Of a DNA stretch of 64,000 nucleotides, positions 32,932 to 43,078 are shown piece after piece (positions within the stretch are counted from its first letter, which is position 1; every line of letters begins with the position of its first letter). The position numbers were made by a program, and so were the translations under genes. Location of the stretch: NCBI GenBank assembly GCA_964006375.1, contig OZ023263.1, forward strand, positions 135,799,563-135,863,562, given 5' to 3'. This stretch comes from Tillus elongatus (taxonomy: Eukaryota > Arthropoda > Insecta > Coleoptera > Cleridae). Under the pieces are notes generated by a model. The model did not search any database. It was given only the letters and a program-made list of their open reading frames with translations, and was not told where the DNA came from.

Positions 32932-34439
32932 TAATAGTATGTCATTTATGTATCAATATGTACAACTTAATTAATCCTAATAAATTTTTATTGTATGTAA
33001 ATCAGTTGTTTTATTTTTATTTTGTTGCATTTTGATTAACCCCTTTCTGTCTGTCAGTCTAAGCAAAGCCTTCGTGCAGTCATGACCTATGTGTGTGTGT
33101 TCTATGCTTTCAAACAACGTGTACAAGCTCAACCAAAAGACCAAATTCATACACACCTGTTTAGTAGGTGTTAAGCTGTGAAACAAGTATGACGTCTCTT
33201 GCTGTATGTAAGTATACTCTTATATTATTTACCAATATGTTTGCATTCAAACAATACTTATCAAACAATCCTCGTATATCAAAGTTTAGTTTTGATGTTT
33301 TAAATCGAGTTTTGTTACTTGTGTTTTTTTTTGATCACTCCCTATATAATATTGTTTGGATTCACTGTGATATAAAACACTCACATAAACAAACGCCTAC
33401 GTAAAACCAGGTCTCAGTTTTATTACCTACTAAACAGGTTAATTAGCATATCTATATGTAAATACGTTTTGTTATTGATTTAATAGTTTTACTTCAAAAC
33501 GTTTTTGTTTTTAGAATTTGATATTAGATATGTTAATTGGAACGTGTTTAAATCTTTTTACTATAAATATATATACCAATGTTTTTAAAATTACCGTTCC
33601 TATTATGTTAAAATTGGAATGTAATAGAGATACCGCCCACACACTCATCAGCCTGATAAACACGTTTTAAATTATCATATGTAAACAACAACAGGTTTTT
33701 GTTTTATATATACAACCGCAAACAAACTTTTAACGTGTGCGTCTGTGGTGTATTTCGTTTAGCAATAGTAGATATCTGAGTAAGCTGTATGGTCGTTCGA
33801 GGTTCGTGGTTCAAATCTAATTTCAGGCGAATGCTTTTCTTTAAACAAAATCATATTTCAAATTACCCCCACTATATCTTTCTCATATATGTATGTATGA
33901 CTATGCCGAATGACTGTGTCCAACAGACCTCTCCCCTCGAGCAAGGGAATATTCTCCCACTCTACAAATTTACAAATAGAATGTTCCCTTGCTCAAAGAG
34001 TCAGATCTCTGGACATAACAGATGCTAATTTTCGAACAAATTCAAATTTCCCGCCAAAAACGAAATACCCTAACAACTTCAATACAACACATCTTACCAA
34101 CCCAATAAACAACAGACAGCTGTGTGTGTGTGTGTACGAACATAACCTTAATAAACAAATACAAACATAACCTTAATAAACAATCAGATAGCACGTTGAC
34201 GACATAACAAATACAAACATAACCTTAATAAACAATCAAATGATTGGTAATCAACACGTGTGTGAACATAACCTGAATAAACAATCAGCTGATTGGTAAT
34301 AAGCATGCTTCTGTCATACAACACATACATAACTTTAATAAACAATCAGACAGCTGGTATTCGACAAACACACATGGAGACCTAACCTGACTTGTAGATA
34401 TCTATGGAACATTTGACGTCATCAGACATAAGACTATAG
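32932..34439. repeat. Inner part of the right arm of element A
   Basis: No gene. An AATAAA signal for the capsid transcript lies near 32979. The arm then carries the block with 'tatgacgtctcttgctgtat' (33188-33207), the tRNA-like motif (33741-33830) and many 'ccttaataaacaatcag' units (34140-34350), inverted relative to the left arm. Confidence 0.7.
33741..33830 (+). other. tRNA-like motif in the right arm of element A
   Basis: Counterpart of 23389-23478. The box B-like GTGGTTCAAATC is kept; the 5' half has changed more. Confidence 0.35.
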
Positions 34440-34875
34440 AAACCTAACCTGTGTGCTGTATGGCTATCTATGGACAGAGGTGGCCATCTTGGAACGTTTG
34501 ACGTCATCTCAGGTCAGACATAAGACAGTTCTATAGAAACCTAACCCGAGTTGCAGCTATCTATGGACAGGGGTTGCCATCTTGGAACATCTGACGTCAT
34601 ATGACAGTTCCATAGAGACCTAACCCGGGTTGCGGCTGTCTATGACAGGTCAGCCATCTTGGAACGCGTTTGACAGATGTGACATTTGACAGGTCAGATT
34701 TGACATCTGTCAGGTCTGACAGCTGACGTTGACAGCTGTCAGGTCAGGTGACATTGACAGCTGTCAAATCTGGCAGGTCAGCTGTCAACTGCCACAGGTC
34801 AGCGCATGCGCATGACGTCACGCGCATGCGCAGAAAAAAGTGGAGGGGGTGAGCCCAGGTGTCGCCCTATCTACT
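34440..34875. repeat. Right terminal inverted repeat of element A, outer part
   Basis: Reverse complement of the left end. It contains the double TGCGCATGCGC/CRE block (34802-34832), several GTTGACAGCTGTC units and three copies of a 'gccatcttggaac' phrase. It ends ...GGTGTCGCCCTATCTACT, followed by the TTTGTT duplication. Confidence 0.85.
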
Positions 34876-34881
34876 TTTGTT

Positions 34882-35254
34882 TATTGCTGTGGTAAAAGTA
34901 GTAACATATAATGTGTTTTATAATGTTAAATTATTAACTAACTTTTTAACGGAAAAAGACAGGAATTTTTTTCTTTACATAATTTATCCAGAAAAAATAG
35001 TTATTTTTAGATGTCAAAATATAGGTATACTTCTGGGAAAAAAATCGATGACGTCATTATTTCAGTTTCCAAATATCCAAACTTTGGCTTAAAATGGACC
35101 TTACTCAATCCGATTTAAGATCCTCTTTTGAGATTTTTTCTATCGCTTTACCTTTTCTTACAATAGAGCCGGGACATCGAGTTTCGCTCACCCTGTACAA
35201 TGTACCGTAATGATTTGTAAGTATTTTTATATAGGCTCGGCTTTAAAGATATAC

Positions 35255-35336
<82 letters not shown>

Positions 35337-35879
35337 ATTTTAACTGGGACACCTGTTTAATTTTTAAAATAAAATTTAGTTTTAAATTTTATTTACAGTA
35401 AATATGCCACTCTGTATATATTATAAGAACAAAGGAAAGGCTAATGCTTAAATTACTTATCGTAGTGTACCATGAAAATAAGCATATTGTTTTAATGCTG
35501 CTACTACAGAATACTAATAACTAAAACTTATTATTATTCAGTGGTGTTATGTTTTTGTCATTATTATATCTGTAGCTTTACTCGACGTACTTAAAGATAT
35601 GAAACAAATTATTTTACAGTAGTCACTGTTAGGATGTAATTGTTTTAATATAACAATTTGTAGGTGTACGATTCAGAAAGGCTAAGTGTATTGGCGCGAA
35701 AAACTAAATAGTGGCTGTAATTACCTGCTTATATACACGAGAAGGACCCGCGTAATTGTTCTTTATGGGTGCAGATATATGACTACACCTGGTAACACTG
35801 TAACAATTTAATACGACAGTTACAAAGTTACATACAGAAATGAATGTTGTAATCCAATAATACACTATAGTAAAACGTG
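34882..35879. other. Tail of the second mariner-like element and microsatellite
   Basis: No gene. The first 300 bases should be the 3' end of the mariner-like element split by element A; the phrase 'cgctcaccctgtaca' near 35195 looks like a terminal repeat. A TA tract of about 73 bp lies at 35259-35331. The rest is featureless. Confidence 0.5.
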
Positions 35880-37360
35880 ATTTCCGATGGGAGAGGTAGG
35901 TTGCCGTAAGCAGCACGTGGGTGATGTCGCTGGTAGCTGGGGGCGTCGTCCAAAGGGACCAAGGTGTTTCACGTATCCAAAGGTGGATTGCGGTGTGTTA
36001 ATGCCGCGGTTGAAGGGATTTATACTCATGGGTCAGTCGCTCGTCGGAAGATTGGTCCTTCCCACAACAAGGATCACTGCCCTGTCCACGTGTCAAGGGT
36101 CACATCCGTGGATTTTGATGACTTGACTGCGTCTCGCGGGTCAGGCGAACTTCCTGACCACTGACCCCTGGCGACGAAGCTAACTTTGGTGAGAACACAG
36201 CATAATCAACTTTTATGCTGTGTCTGACTACCACTCACGGTTCAGCCGGTCTTGCCACGACCTTTTTTTCTCCCTTAGGGCTCGTCCGCGTCTTCGCCAC
36301 CCCGATAGCATCGCAGCCTTTGGCTTATTGTGCATGCCCTTTGTCTTTTCTACTCCACCCATTCCAAAATCACTGTGCCTTGAACTAGTCTGCACAACAA
36401 TTGGTAAGGTGCTCTGTATTCCATCTAGGCTGACCGTAGATCAGTTCTTTTTTGCGATCCAGAGCTTTACACTCGCACAAGATGTGCTGGGCTAATTCCT
36501 CCCCCTCGCCGCAGAGTCTGCATGCCAGGTCCCCCTCGAACCGCCCCATTTTATTCAAGTGTTTCTTGACGGCCATGTGTCCCATCAAGAGCCCTGTTAT
36601 GTTCCTGAGCTGTCCCCTGCTAAGATTTAGCAGCTCCACAGGTCTCTTTGAACTGATTTTCAATTACTGACTTCCCATGTCTGAGCCCTGGACAGTCTGC
36701 CCAGTACACCTTGTGTTCGTTTCTGACCCAGAACTTAATGGATCCTCTGGCAGTGCTCTTTGTCACGCCCAGAACCGGTTCTGGTCCCATAAATGGTTCT
36801 GCTGATCCTCTCTTCGCGAGACTGTCAGCTTCTACATTGCCTTTGACCCTCGAGTGACCAAGCACCCAGATGAGGGTGACCTCATTCTGCCCAGCCAGGT
36901 CATTCATCTGGTCTCGGCATTCACTTACCAGCTTGGAATTTACCCGTAGGCCACTTAGGGCCTTAAGTGCTGCATGGCTGTCCGTTGCTATGAGGATCTG
37001 CTTGTTGGTGTAGCCCCTCCTCTTGTTCTCTCGGAAGCAGTGCAAGTTGTCGTACATTTCGGCCTGAAAGACCGCTGCATGAGCTCCGAGGGAAATACTG
37101 TGACTTACCCGACTTGCCACGACCTTACTGATCGCTGGATGACGAGGAATAGCTCGAGTCTTGGGTCCTCTTGTAGCTGCTTCTCTCCATTGTTGCCGCT
37201 CGTTGACACCTGTCACAAGTGCGCCACTGCCAATGCCTGCGCCTCTGGTGGCTGTTGTGTGGAAAGTGGCAGGCTAGTAAAGACAGGGTAGGACTCGGGA
37301 CTCTTAGGCGTGAGGATTCGACAATATCAGAACTCAACATACTGCCCACCAAATCACGAC
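35880..37360 (-). pseudogene. 5'-truncated LINE with RNase H domain (I/R1-like)
   Basis: The minus strand keeps the end of a LINE ORF2. The RNase H domain (36620-37216) shows AVFQAEMYDNL (catalytic Glu), IATDSHAALKAL (Asp) and WVLGHSRVKGNVEADSLAKRG (His, Asn, Asp). After a frameshift comes the C-terminal cysteine segment CRLCGEGEELAQHILCEC (36385-36663), a CCHC-like finger. Reverse transcriptase and endonuclease are missing. About 500 bases of G+C-richer 3' sequence follow. An RNase H before a zinc finger points to the I or R1-related superfamily rather than the two other LINEs in the window. Confidence 0.8.
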
Positions 37361-37520
37361 CTGGCGTGATTTAAGAAAAGCGAAAAAGTTTAAATCGGTC
37401 GTGCATGACGAGACCGAAGGGACATGATATTTACATTAATATCGAAATCAGTACTAAAGTCATTGCTTATCTGTATATATACACACACCCACCCACCCAT
37501 ACACACACACACACACACAC

Positions 37521-37565
<45 letters not shown>
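37361..37565. repeat. Simple repeats at the left edge of element B
   Basis: CACCCACC and (CA)n from about 37480, then AGA and (TA)n from 37525 to 37565. Element B begins inside the TA tract. Confidence 0.85.
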
Positions 37566-37567
<2 letters not shown>

Positions 37568-39490
37568 TAGATAGGGAGTCACCTGGGCTCATCCCCTCCA
37601 CTTTTTACTGCGCATGCGCGAGTCATCATGCGCATGCGCTGACCTGCGCAGACCTGTGACAGTTGACAGCTGACCTGTCAGATTTGACAGGTGTCAAATG
37701 TCACTGACCTGACAGCTGTCAACGTCAGCTGTCACCTGACCTGACATGTGTCAACGTCAAATGTCACCTGACCTGTCAGATGACGTCACAAGCATTCCAA
37801 GATGGCTGACCTGTAATAGACAGTTGCAAGCCGGGTTCTCTCTATGGAACTAACCTGAGATGACGTCACAAGCATTCCAAGATGGCTGACCTGTTATAGA
37901 CAGTTGCAACTCCGGGGTTCTCTCTATGGAACTAACCTGAGATGACGTCACAAGCGTTCCAAGATGTCTGACCTGTGTGTCCATAGATATCTACAAGTCA
38001 GGTTAGCTCTCCATGTGTGTTTGTCCGATTGTTTATTAAGGTTATGTATTTGTTTATTAAGGTTATGTTCGCTCACGTGTCATCTGTTTGTTTATTAAGG
38101 TTATGTTTGTATTTGTTTATTAAGGTTATGTCATGTGTGTGTGTGTTGATTACCATGCATCTGTTTGTTTATTAAGGTTATGTATTTTGTTTATTAAGGT
38201 TAGGTGTTCGTAAACACAGCTGTTTGGTTTGTTTATTGTGTTGTTGTTGTTGTTGTTAAGGTGTATTGAAGTTTGTTAGGGTATTTCGTTTTTGGCGGGA
38301 AATTTGAATTTGTTTGAAAATTTGTCTGTTGTGTCCAGAGATCTTACTCCTCAAGCTAGAGAACATTCTATTTGTAAAGTTGTAGAGTGTAGAGAATATT
38401 CTCTAGCTCGAGGGGAGACATCTGTTGGACACAGTCATTCGGTTTAGTCACACACATACATATATGAGGAAGATATATTGAGCGGGTAATTTGAAATTTT
38501 GAATTTAATTTGAAATATGATTTTTGAAAGAAAAGCATTCGCCAGAAATTAGATTTGAACCCCCCAACCATACAACTTACTAAGATATGCAAACGCCCCT
38601 AAACCGATCATGCTATTCAGACATACGATGAAAGTTTGTTATCAGTGGGTATATATATAAAACAGAAACCTGTTACATAAAACGAGTTTATGAGGGTGCT
38701 GAGTTTGTGTGTGTGGGCAAAGGTGGTATCTCTATTACATTCCAATTGAATAATAGGAACTGTAATGTTAAAAACAATTGTTTATTTATAGTAAAAAGAA
38801 ATTTTAAAACACGTACCAATTTACCTATCTAATATCATTTAATAACAAAAAACGTTTCAAGTAAACTATATCAATAACAAAAACGTATTTACATCTAGAT
38901 ATGTTAATGAGTTTATTTTAATAGCCTCATAAAACTCGGGGACTTGGTTTTATTGCCGTCGTGTTTGTTTATGTTAGTGTGTTTGTATTTTGAATGAATG
39001 AATCTAAATTTATATAGGGAGTGATCAAAAACACACAAGTAACAAAACTCAATTTAAAACAACTAAATTAAACTTTGATATACGAGGATTGTTTGATAAG
39101 TATTGTTTGTATGTAAACATAAATAATATAATAGTACACTTACATGCAGCAAGAGACGTCATACTTGTTTCACGACTTAGCACACACTAACGTATGTTGA
39201 GGTCTTGAATGGGGGCCCCGTTATAGAAATAACACAGTTGTTTAATGACATCCACTTGAACCAAACAAAACATATATACGCTGTTGTTGATTGTTAACAC
39301 ACACACACACACGTCATGACAGCTCGAAGTCTTTACTTAGACTGACAGAGCTGTGTAATAAAAGACAGACAATTGATTGCCCAACAAGTATCTTAGATAA
39401 TCTTGTTTGAGCTTGTACAGCTGTTTAACACACACGTCATGACAGCTCGAAGTCTTTGCTTAGACTGACAGACAGAAAGGGGTTAATAAA
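37566..39490. repeat. Left terminal arm of element B
   Basis: Inverted relative to 45580-47301. The outer 250 bases contain TGCGCATGCGC twice, but the centre reads GAGTCATCA in place of TGACGTCA. CRE sites (GATGACGTCA) with the phrase 'ttccaagatg' repeat at 37780-37970, then 'tttattaaggttatg' units follow. The tRNA-like motif is at 38540-38622. No gene. Confidence 0.8.
38540..38622 (-). other. tRNA-like motif, left arm of element B
   Basis: The least conserved of the four copies. Box B has changed to GGGGGGTTCAAATC and the 5' half is altered. Confidence 0.3.
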
Positions 39491-39590
39491 AATGCAACAA
39501 AATAAAAATAAAACAACTGTTTTACATACAATAAAAATTTATTAGGATTAATTAAGTTGTACATATTGATACATAAATGACATACAATTA

Positions 39591-40796
39591 TTACATAATG
39601 GCTCTAACGATGCCCGTTAGAGGTTTATATTCCATTACACTGTCATGAATAACCAGACAATAAACACGAGTATTTTTTGGGAAGTTGGCGTGACTCATAA
39701 ACTCCACCTTAATGTCCACCGTTGAAGACTTGATTGACTCGTTCTGGTGCTGACAGTCAATCACAAATAGAGCTCTGTCTTTAAACTCGTCATAATTCAA
39801 GATAGGCTCCGACATGTTTTTATAACAGAAGCTTTTTTGAAAATCTGTATACATGTTATAGGCTTCTGCATATTTCGATTTCTCAAAATCCATATTCATA
39901 GATTCATAAGGGTAGCATTCTGAATTTAGAAACACTCGGAGGTCCAACATACCAATGTTATCGAAATAGTCTGACCTCTTCTTCACGTTATCCTTACGAT
40001 CTGTTTGAAATGCTATAATCACATATCGAGGTCTTTCCAAGTTGGTTGCAGTTTTAACAGCCCACACATCTCTGTTGATATCTCTGAGTGCTGGTAACTC
40101 GTATATGTCCCATTTGCGGTATGCGAGAAATATAGAGGTGTCTTTGGCTATTTTATCCATCAGTTCCAATTTCATTTTATCATTGGGAAAGACATGTTTT
40201 ACCTTTAAAAACATATTGGTTACGGTAATTTTTGCTCGTGCCGTACCTGTGCTGTAATAGCCATTGGAATCGTTTCGACTTCTTGTAAAGCGGAAAGTAT
40301 GTTTGCCACAGAGAACTCCTTTGAAATGATGAAAGAAACTGAAGAGGAACCAGACAGGTATGAGCATGTGAAACTTGTTATCATTTAAGGTGATGTGCTC
40401 CGACGACACATTCAGACCGGCGTTGCTAAGAGATTGGGCTTCATTCTTACTGAACGATAGCAGACTTTTGATGATGGTTGTGGTGTATGGGTCTCGCACT
40501 CGTTCCACTTCCTTGTTATTTAACTCATAGGTCATTGATTCAAACAGAGCTGCTCCTCCATTATTTGACAGATAACAAGCACCAGTGGCATTTTGGACTG
40601 CTACAGGTTCCAGAGCACCTTCGATTATTAGAGCTGACTCGGCCAGACATACGAACGCATCTTGTTGGTTGATGGCTATTTCAATTTCATCGCTGTTACC
40701 AAACGATTTAGTTGGTGAATAGTAAGAGCGCAGCTCTTCTCGATCGATGCCATCATCAAACACGGGTTCTTTGAATATTTCTAGTTTTGACGACAT
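39591..40796 (-). CDS. Double jelly-roll-like major capsid protein (element B)
   Basis: An intact frame. I take the start at 40796 (MSSKLEIF), giving 401 residues, because element A starts at the same place and upstream sequence in the long frame overlaps the small ORF. The protein is beta-rich without catalytic motifs. Recognisable blocks are TKSFGNSDEIEIAIN near the N-terminus, GGAALFESMTYELN, HFKGVLCGKHTF, YVIIAFQTDRKDN, LDLRVFLNSECYPYE and VYCLVIHDSVMEY at the C-terminus. In insect genomes such proteins are annotated as double jelly-roll-like, the fold of major capsid proteins of Polintons, adenoviruses and large DNA viruses. It would form the icosahedral shell. The size is smaller than typical Maverick capsids. 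An AATAAA signal follows on the minus strand near 39545. Confidence 0.75.
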   Translation of the reverse strand: MSSKLEIFKEPVFDDGIDREELRSYYSPTKSFGNSDEIEIAINQQDAFVCLAESALIIEGALEPVAVQNATGACYLSNNGGAALFESMTYELNNKEVERVRDPYTTTIIKSLLSFSKNEAQSLSNAGLNVSSEHITLNDNKFHMLIPVWFLFSFFHHFKGVLCGKHTFRFTRSRNDSNGYYSTGTARAKITVTNMFLKVKHVFPNDKMKLELMDKIAKDTSIFLAYRKWDIYELPALRDINRDVWAVKTATNLERPRYVIIAFQTDRKDNVKKRSDYFDNIGMLDLRVFLNSECYPYESMNMDFEKSKYAEAYNMYTDFQKSFCYKNMSEPILNYDEFKDRALFVIDCQHQNESIKSSTVDIKVEFMSHANFPKNTRVYCLVIHDSVMEYKPLTGIVRAIM

Positions 40797-40917
40797 GATA
40801 ACCCAGGCTTTGCAGGAACTCAATATTATCGGGACGAAGCGTACCCTTTGACGTGTCTGACTCAACTGAATTTGATGTGGTAGATGCACTTGCTTTTATA
40901 TCCTTGAAGACCAACAT
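40756..40917 (-). CDS. Small conserved ORF (53 residues) between the capsid genes, element B
   Basis: Same position and frame as 31661-31822. Three residues differ from the element A copy and no stop has arisen in either. It starts immediately after the minor capsid stop and overlaps the capsid start by 41 bases. Confidence 0.45.
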   Translation of the reverse strand: MLVFKDIKASASTTSNSVESDTSKGTLRPDNIEFLQSLGYHVVKTRNIQRTRV

Positions 40918-40918
40918 A

Positions 40919-41629
40919 CTAAGCAACTTTTATAAGTTTCAAGCGAACAGACACCTCTTCACCTTGAAAGTTGACAGGAACTGAATCTTGGTCGACGATG
41001 TCGATGCTTATATTGGAAATCTCTTGCTTGTTCACCGGCAAGTAAATTAAATTTTTAGGTTCTATGTCGATTGCGTAGCCAGGATCAACCATCGGAGCAA
41101 ACTCATACAGCGTATGTGAGGGTTGTCCGTTATAATAGGAACCAGACACGATATTGGTTTCGATGCGAATCTGTCTAACATCCACTATATCAACAGGTAA
41201 ATCAGATTCATAAAAGGTGTCCGGCTGAAGAACTTGTTTTGAAAAGCCCAACATTCGCCCAATCGAACCATCAAATTCAAAACTGACATTTGTATAACAC
41301 TTTAGTCTGCATTTGATGGTGTTCGGATTAGGTCTCAGAATGAGAGCCTGTTGCTTTTGTTCGTGTGTTGCTGTAGCACCAACAAGTTCATTTTGAAGTA
41401 ACTCTTCCAAGTGTGTTATTTCATAAGCACCGGTGGGTATCGTGATGGTTCGCCAACCGGTTCCTTCTTTTACATGAAATTTGTTTTTACCTTCATAGAT
41501 GTTGGGTATGTTGTTGTAGGTGTGAAAGCCTATCAAGGCAACAGCATAATTACCATCCAAAACAATTGGTGGATGGTAGTCTGACGACAGATGGGAGCTG
41601 CGGTCTTTCAACACAAAGGTGTGCGCCAT
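40919..41629 (-). CDS. Minor capsid / penton-like protein candidate (element B)
   Basis: A 237-residue intact frame, almost identical to 30949-31659 of element A (GSY to GNY and VEIVDV to VDIVDV are the changes I see). Short beta strands dominate. There is no signal peptide or membrane segment. It stands next to the capsid and packaging genes. A penton or minor capsid role is inferred from context; it is not shown by a motif. Confidence 0.6.
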   Translation of the reverse strand: MAHTFVLKDRSSHLSSDYHPPIVLDGNYAVALIGFHTYNNIPNIYEGKNKFHVKEGTGWRTITIPTGAYEITHLEELLQNELVGATATHEQKQQALILRPNPNTIKCRLKCYTNVSFEFDGSIGRMLGFSKQVLQPDTFYESDLPVDIVDVRQIRIETNIVSGSYYNGQPSHTLYEFAPMVDPGYAIDIEPKNLIYLPVNKQEISNISIDIVDQDSVPVNFQGEEVSVRLKLIKVA

Positions 41630-41787
41630 GACTGATACACACAGGCTACTGTTTCAGTCTTTTATTGCATTGGTTTTTGCAGATACAACCCATAACCGGA
41701 GCGCTGTTTCTTGAGATACATGCCTTTGTCTCACTTGCATTCATATATATACACACCCAAATAAAATATAGTTTAGTTTAAGTTAAG
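41630..41787. promoter_or_regulatory. Divergent promoter between minor capsid and ATPase genes (element B)
   Basis: 'cattcatatatatacacacc' and 'aaataaaatatagtttag' stand before the ATPase start. Nearly identical to 30793-30948. It would drive both structural and packaging genes. Confidence 0.5.
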
Positions 41788-42483
41788 ATGCGTACCAGCA
41801 AACACGCTTCTGCCTTACCCATTACAAATATAGACGATGTTGTTACGGACACAGCTCAACAACAACTGAGGCATGGTCCTCTCTTTCCAAACACCGTTCG
41901 CTGTATCATATGTGGTCCGAGTGGTTGTGGTAAAACTAATGTCATGCTGAGTTTATTGTTTGAAGCAAACGGTTTAAAATTTGATAACGTGTATGTGTAT
42001 TCAAAGTCTCTGTATCAACCGAAATACAAGATGTTAAAGGAGGTGATGAATGCAACAAAAGGTGTTGGTTACTATCCTTATAGAGAAAACGATGAAATAT
42101 TAGATCCGGCAGATGCCAAGGACAACTCTGTGTTTATATTTGATGATGTAGCTTGTGACAAACAAGATAAAATAAGAGCATACTTCAGTATGGGCAGACA
42201 TAAGAATATTGATTCATTCTATCTCTGTCAAACATATACACGAATACCCAAGCATCTGGTACGTGACAACACCAATGTTATTGTGTTATTCAAGCAAGAT
42301 GAAACCAATTTAAAACATGTGTACGACGATCATGTAACCACCGATATGGACTTTAAACAATTTAAAACTATCTGCCACCAATGCTGGATAGATAATAAGT
42401 ATGGTGTGTTGGTGATTGTGAAGGAAAACGATGTACACAAAGGTCGATATAGAAAAGGATTCGATAGATATATATTATTCTAA
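41788..42483 (+). CDS. A32/FtsK-HerA-type DNA-packaging ATPase (element B)
   Basis: A 231-residue intact frame with Walker A GPSGCGKT (43-50) and Walker B VFIFDD (115-120). It differs from the element A copy at about three residues that I can see (for example DPADA for DPEDA and CWIDN for CWKDN). The N-terminal 25 residues are polar and not part of the fold. It is the best-conserved gene of the module. Expected to act on capsid-bound DNA in the nucleus. Confidence 0.85.
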   Translation: MRTSKHASALPITNIDDVVTDTAQQQLRHGPLFPNTVRCIICGPSGCGKTNVMLSLLFEANGLKFDNVYVYSKSLYQPKYKMLKEVMNATKGVGYYPYRENDEILDPADAKDNSVFIFDDVACDKQDKIRAYFSMGRHKNIDSFYLCQTYTRIPKHLVRDNTNVIVLFKQDETNLKHVYDDHVTTDMDFKQFKTICHQCWIDNKYGVLVIVKENDVHKGRYRKGFDRYILF

Positions 42484-42496
42484 CAATGGTAGACAG

Positions 42497-42955
42497 GACA
42501 GTCAGCTGTCTAACACAGGTGTCTAACACAGATGTCATACAGGTGTCTAACACAGCTGTCATACAGCTGTCATACAGCTGTCATACAGCTGTCTAACACA
42601 CAGCTGTCTAACACACAGCTGTCTAACACACAGCTGTCTAACAGACAGCTGTCTAACACACAGCTGTCTAACACACAGCTGTCTAACAGACAGCTGTCTA
42701 ACACACAGCTGTCTAACAGACAGCTGTCTAACACACAGCTGTCTAACAGACAGCTGTCTAACACACAGCTGTCTAACAGACAGCTGTCTAACACACAGCT
42801 GTCTAACACACAGCTGTCTAACACACAGCTGTCTAACAGACAGCTGTCTAACACACAGCTGTCTAACAGACAGCTGTCTAACACAGCTGTCTAACACAGC
42901 TGTCTAACAGACAGCTGTCTAACACAGCTGTCTAACACAGCTGTCTAACACAGCC
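42497..42955. repeat. Tandem array of CAGCTGTCTAACACA units (element B)
   Basis: About 26 units of 15-17 bp built on CAGCTGTCTAACA with CA or GA spacers. The flanking genes are the same as for the array in element A, but the unit length and sequence differ; only the CAGCTG core is shared. Open frames through it are repeat artefacts. Confidence 0.9.
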
Positions 42956-43078
42956 AGACATCGTGATAAATAAGAAGGCATGTACCATGACTGAGTCAGT
43001 ATATGTTAAACCACCACACAACCTGTATCGCTCAAACAAACTATTAGACCAGCTGGTAATACCGACAGTTGTAGCACA

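Larger units (their letters stand above)
20571..34875. mobile_element. Element A: Polinton-like virus-like element with 6-bp target duplication
   Basis: Both ends read AGTAGATAGGGCGACACC in inverted orientation, and TTTGTT stands directly outside each end (20565-20570 and 34876-34881). The 6-bp duplication and AG...CT termini are those of Polintons/Mavericks. Inside are KilA-N, a conserved acidic protein, two small ORFs, packaging ATPase, minor capsid and major capsid candidates. No family-B DNA polymerase, integrase or cysteine protease was recognised. The copy is 14.3 kb because it holds a LINE (25971-29039) and a Rep-bearing element (20913-22785). Without them it is about 9.4 kb, close to element B (9.7 kb). 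Three core genes are broken. Confidence 0.85.

Noticed and set aside
40797..40889. N-terminal extension of the element B capsid ORF (upstream ATG at 40889)
   Set aside because: The extension overlaps the 53-residue ORF, and element A supports the start at the MSSKLEIF methionine.
42532..42897. Long open frames of repeating [10 protein letters not shown] or VRQLCVRQL type on both strands
   Set aside because: They are readings of the CAGCTG tandem array in several frames; no codon bias or conservation, and the element A array would not encode the same product.
42497..42955. CRISPR-like array
   Set aside because: Units of 15-17 bp are contiguous and lack unique spacers; the context is an insect genome.
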